This document shows, one piece after another, positions 62,180 to 64,000 of a stretch of 64,000 nucleotides of DNA. Numbering within the stretch: the first letter of the stretch is position 1; every line of letters begins with the position of its first letter. The stretch is from Ziziphus jujuba. Lineage: Eukaryota; Streptophyta; Magnoliopsida; Rosales; Rhamnaceae. The stretch covers positions 13,447,001 to 13,511,000 of the forward strand of contig NC_083389.1 of NCBI RefSeq assembly GCF_031755915.1. Direction: 5' to 3'. The notes under the pieces are model-generated. The model was not told the origin of the DNA and searched no databases. It saw only the letters and a program-made list of their open reading frames with translations. A program made the translations under genes and the position numbers.

Positions 62180-62645
62180 AATAAACTACTATTGTTCTCA
62201 GATTAATAGATAATTATGATTTGTGAATAACTCTCAATAGATCTAGATGAAATATTAATCTGTCATCATTCCTCTCGCATGTTATAATCTAAGTTAACTT
62301 CTCAAGTCCATAATCTACCATAATCTGATTATATTAGATAACACTACTGCTATTCAGAGCATGGGATTTAGTAAGAACGAGCATCAACATTCAGCATTTC
62401 AAGAATTGAGAACAGATAAAACACTCAGTGTAAAATTATTAACAAAAAAAGCTGAATACTGATTTTCCATTCAGTGAGATAATAAACAACTTTTATTCTA
62501 AGATCAACAGATAATTATGAATAGCTCTCAATAGACCTAGATGAAATATTAATCTATCATCATTCCTTTGATAAAGTCATAATCTGAGTAACTTCTCAAG
62601 TCCATAAACTGATTATATTAGATAATACGACAGATATTCACAGCA
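62180..62645. repeat. direct repeat of about 165-185 bp, two copies about 300 bp apart
   Basis: Copy A (about 62180-62365) and copy B (about 62483-62645) share blocks including AGATAATTATGA, CTCTCAATAGAYCTAGATGA, ATATTAATCTRTCATCATTC, AACTTCTCAAGTCCATAA and CTGATTATATTAGATAA in the same order, with small indels. Non-coding, inside the long 5' part of the Harbinger element. Confidence 0.82.
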
Positions 62646-62685
62646 CATTGAAATAATATTAACAAGTAAAATTTCCTATGACTTA

Positions 62686-62793
<108 letters not shown>

Positions 62794-62949
62794 TTAGAGA
62801 TAAAGAGTAGTTTTAGGAAGAATACACAAATCCATTGTATAGGACAAATCCATTGATGTCATCCTCTTCTATTCGCCCCTCCAAAAACAAAAATGGAGAG
62901 AACATGAACAGCCATTGCCATTGCCATTGCCATAAGACAAAAATTGTCC

Positions 62950-63300
62950 TACCAGATTGAAGAAGAAGAAGAAATAAAATGGCAAAAAAAAAAAAAAAAA
63001 AAACAATGCCAGATCGAAGGAGAACAGAGAACGAAGAAGAAGAAGAAGAAGAATAAGAAATTTTTTCTACACATTTGTACTCCCAGGTTGAAGAAGAAGA
63101 AGAAATAAAATGGCAAAAAAAAAAAAAAAAAACAATGCCAGATTGAAGGAGAAGAAGAACGAAGAAGAAGAAGAAGAAGAAGAAATTTTGTCTACAGATT
63201 TGCCCTACCAGATTGAAGAAGAAGAAGAAATAAAATGGCCAAAAAAAAAAAAAAACAAAACAATGCCAGATCGAAGAGAAGAACGAAGAAGAAGAAGAAC
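62950..63300. repeat. three tandem copies of a ~125-131-bp GAA-rich unit
   Basis: Units begin near 62951, 63082 and 63207. Each runs CCAGATTGAAGAAGAAGAAG, AAATAAAATGGC, a poly(A) run, AACAATGCCAGATYGAAG and a further GAA block. GAA triplets continue irregularly to about 63470. The open reading frames here are low-complexity by-products of the triplet repeat. Confidence 0.88.
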
Positions 63301-63600
63301 AATGTAGATGAAGAAGAAGAAGAACGAGAACAGAGAAGAAGAAAAAGAAAAATAAAAAGTCTTTTCTGGCAGATCAGAAACGAGGAATATGGGTAGATCT
63401 AATAAAAAAGAAATAAATAAACTGAAACATGAAGAAGAAGAAGCAGACAAACAATGAGAAGAGAAAGAAGAAGGCAAACTCACAGATTCAAGAAGAAGAA
63501 CACAGAGCTTGATCTGGGCAGAGGCACGCGAGAGACACCACCAACGCCTTCGATGAGCTCCGGACAGAAATTTGACCCAGGGGGAAGGACGGGTCAGCTT

Positions 63601-63620
63601 AATCCCCCTCTCGGGGGATT
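63601..63620. repeat. short perfect hairpin near the right transposon end
   Basis: AATCCCCC and GGGGGATT separated by TCTC give an 8-bp stem with a 4-base loop, about 100 bp inside the right end of the Harbinger element. Confidence 0.7.
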
Positions 63621-63722
63621 ATTTCACTGCAGCGGCTAACTTATCCGCTCCTTCATTTGTTCCTTCCAAACACCAGATTGGAACACAATCCTGTCCAATC
63701 GGGTGAAACAAACACGCAGTAA

Positions 63723-64000
63723 AAGTACAATTTTGCTGCCACCAGTAGTGTTGCATAATTTTTTTTGTCTCTTCTTTAATAACTATTTAATTGGATGACT
63801 TTTTACCCGCTTAAATTTATACAGTAGATTTGATTCACTAGTTAACGAAAATAGTCCTTTAAATTCAAAGTTCAAATATTGACCTTAGATAAAAATTTTC
63901 CCTCCCATAAATTGTAATAAATAAAAATAATAATAATAATACTGTCTGTTAATAGATGATATTTGTAAGTATCCCCAAAAAAAAAAAAAAAAAAAAACCA
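63723..64000. other. flank beyond the Harbinger element
   Basis: AT-rich sequence ending in a poly(A) run at about 63976-63997. No feature recognised. Confidence 0.5.

Noticed and set aside
63110..63483. Lys/Glu-rich and Ser/Phe-rich ORFs in the GAA repeat
   Set aside because: Direct translation of triplet repeats and poly(A) runs; not genes.

Overview
The window is nuclear DNA from a flowering plant, almost certainly a eudicot. It is very AT-rich, full of AT microsatellites and poly(A)/poly(T) runs, has short exons with GT-AG introns, and codes for plant-type proteins (subtilase, Sec61 alpha, plant NHL protein, vacuolar gamma-glutamyl hydrolase). I cannot name the species. From memory, four of the genes (Sec61 alpha, ALG2, POLD3, GGH) have Arabidopsis homologues close together on the lower arm of chromosome 1 (about At1g78650 to At1g78800), so this looks like a conserved gene block; I could not verify that here.

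Layout. 1-2.8 kb: an intact intronless subtilase (minus). 2.8-7.0 kb: no gene, but a 17-bp-arm palindrome around an AT microsatellite, a TIR-bounded MITE and a 325-bp tandem duplication. 7.0-11.1 kb: a decayed Ty1/copia element (minus) with both LTRs, PPT and PBS traces but almost no gag. 11.9-16.1 kb: Sec61 alpha (minus, six coding exons plus a 5' UTR exon). 16.2-21.1 kb: intergenic, with a SINE, a diverged direct repeat and the 3' end of a LINE. 21.2-25.2 kb: NHL-domain membrane protein (plus, 7 exons). 27.4-30.7 kb: UBTD-like small protein (plus, 4 exons). 32.0-35.7 kb: ALG2 mannosyltransferase (minus, 8 exons) with a SINE in intron 2 and an apparent reading-frame break at the exon 2/3 junction. 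36.8-38.2 kb: a non-autonomous hAT-like element with a perfect 8-bp target duplication. 38.5-42.5 kb: DNA polymerase delta subunit POLD3 (minus, 8 exons). 44.2-49.4 kb: gamma-glutamyl hydrolase (minus, 9 exons). 49.4-56.3 kb: AT-rich, no gene seen. 56.3-63.7 kb: a large PIF/Harbinger DNA transposon.

The host genes are unrelated housekeeping functions: ER protein translocation (Sec61), N-glycan precursor assembly (ALG2), lagging-strand DNA synthesis (POLD3), folate deglutamylation (GGH) and secreted proteolysis (subtilase). They do not form a pathway. The most unusual object is the Harbinger element. It carries an intact 398-aa DDE transposase, a Myb/SANT-like accessory gene killed by one nonsense codon, and a third ORF that joins an RNase H1-type RNA:DNA hybrid-binding (viroplasmin) domain to a C-terminal membrane anchor. 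A long 5' region holds triplet-rich tandem repeats and a possible captured exon.
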